A stretch of 11,954 nt of DNA from contig LT642717.1 in NCBI GenBank assembly GCA_900128585.1, positions 1 through 11,954 on the forward strand, written 5' to 3'. A program made the translations under genes and the position numbers. Positions within the stretch are counted from its first letter, which is position 1. Each line of letters starts with the position of its first letter. This DNA comes from Stramenopiles sp. TOSAG23-3. Its lineage: Eukaryota; Sar. Below the pieces are notes generated by a model. That model made no database searches. It saw only the letters and a list, made by a program, of their open reading frames with translations, and was not told the origin of the DNA. Below, piece after piece: positions 11,692 to 11,954 of the stretch.

Positions 11692-11954
11692 AACTTAAAT
11701 AAAATCACTTTGGTAAATTAATTGTTCTTTAAATAAGACGTTTTTGTTTTTTAAATTTCACCATTTATTCTTTACTCTTCCTACTTTAATATTTTATAAC
11801 CATTTGGTACATCCCAACATCCCAACATCCCAACATCCCAATATCCCAACATCCCAATATCCCATTTGGTACATCCCCTATCAAGCGCAAAATCCCTACT
11901 TAATAAAAAAATCGAATACAAACGTAGTAGGTGCTCTGTATATGAGGACTACAT
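11692..11954. other. Non-coding AT-rich terminal stretch
   Basis: These 263 bases hold no convincing gene. The left half is about four-fifths A+T with runs of T. The 8-bp repeat array lies in the middle. To its right, CCTACT (near 11893) and AGTAGG (near 11926) form a 6-base inverted repeat around an A-rich loop. An ATG at 11942 has too few bases left to judge. This is the longest gene-free stretch in the window. Confidence 0.6.
11801..11878. repeat. 8-bp tandem repeat array flanked by a 15-base direct repeat
   Basis: Seven consecutive copies of ACATCCCA or ATATCCCA run from 11809 to 11864; copies 1-4 and 6 carry C at position 2, copies 5 and 7 carry T. The array is bracketed by two copies of CATTTGGTACATCCC, at 11801-11815 and 11863-11877, which partly overlap the array. 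All C-runs lie on the plus strand. It may arise by slippage, or may serve as a recombination or replication site. Confidence 0.9.

Noticed and set aside
11801-11878. CRISPR array
   Set aside because: The units are 8 bases with no spacers; it is a simple tandem repeat.
11770-11951. Minus-strand open frame through the 8-bp repeats (WD-x-GMLG-like peptide)
   Set aside because: The 24-base (3-unit) periodicity creates an open frame by itself; there is no suitable ATG and no promoter element.
11942-11954. Possible start of a plus-strand gene at the right edge
   Set aside because: Only four codons are visible, with no clear TATA element at the usual spacing.
1-11954. tRNA, rRNA or intron signals
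   Set aside because: No cloverleaf-like or ribosomal sequence was noticed, and all recognisable proteins are uninterrupted.

Overview
The window looks like part of the genome of a large eukaryote-infecting DNA virus, most likely a member of the Nucleocytoviricota. It is dense, intronless and carried on both strands, with AT-rich gaps of about 5 to 45 bases. It combines a poxvirus-A22/RuvC-type Holliday junction resolvase, a short TFIIS-like factor, a TATA-binding protein, a protein kinase, an HNH endonuclease and several eukaryote-like metabolic or membrane proteins. I cannot assign a family or host: no capsid, polymerase or packaging gene lies in the window. An unusual mirusvirus-like lineage is an alternative.

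Left part (1-3400): a left-truncated minus-strand gene that may be an Ulp1/adenain-type cysteine protease, a helical protein of unknown function, a complete patatin-like phospholipase on the plus strand, two small unknown plus-strand genes, and a 58-residue minus-strand ORF with one predicted membrane span, overlapping the tail of its neighbour. Centre (3388-8300): the Holliday junction resolvase, a 37-residue acidic ORF, a P-loop protein with a cysteine-rich stretch, the TFIIS-like factor divergent from the TATA-binding protein, then a SemiSWEET-like three-helix protein, a protein resembling the middle domain plus acidic tail of the FACT histone chaperone subunit SSRP1/Pob3, and a Ser/Thr-kinase-like protein. 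Right part (8306-11954): an HNH endonuclease with an internal 15-residue repeat, a seven-helix protein with CREST-superfamily (TMEM8/PAQR/ceramidase) motifs, a full asparagine synthetase B, an acidic unknown protein, and a 263-base terminal stretch with an array of 8-bp repeats.

Two themes tie the genes together. The first is transcription and chromatin: the virus encodes a TBP that keeps all four DNA-kinking phenylalanines, a TFIIS-type cleavage factor, a FACT-like chaperone and a kinase, and almost every gene has a TATA-like element (TATAAATA, TATTTAAG or TATATA) whose first base lies about 25-30 bases before the ATG. That would leave almost no 5' leader. The second is metabolism and membranes: patatin lipase, CREST membrane protein, sugar-transporter-like protein and asparagine synthetase.

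The most novel points are the SSRP1/Pob3-like protein, the TBP paired with a recurrent TATA promoter, and the viral SemiSWEET and CREST membrane proteins. All homology calls come from reading motifs by eye; none was checked by a search.
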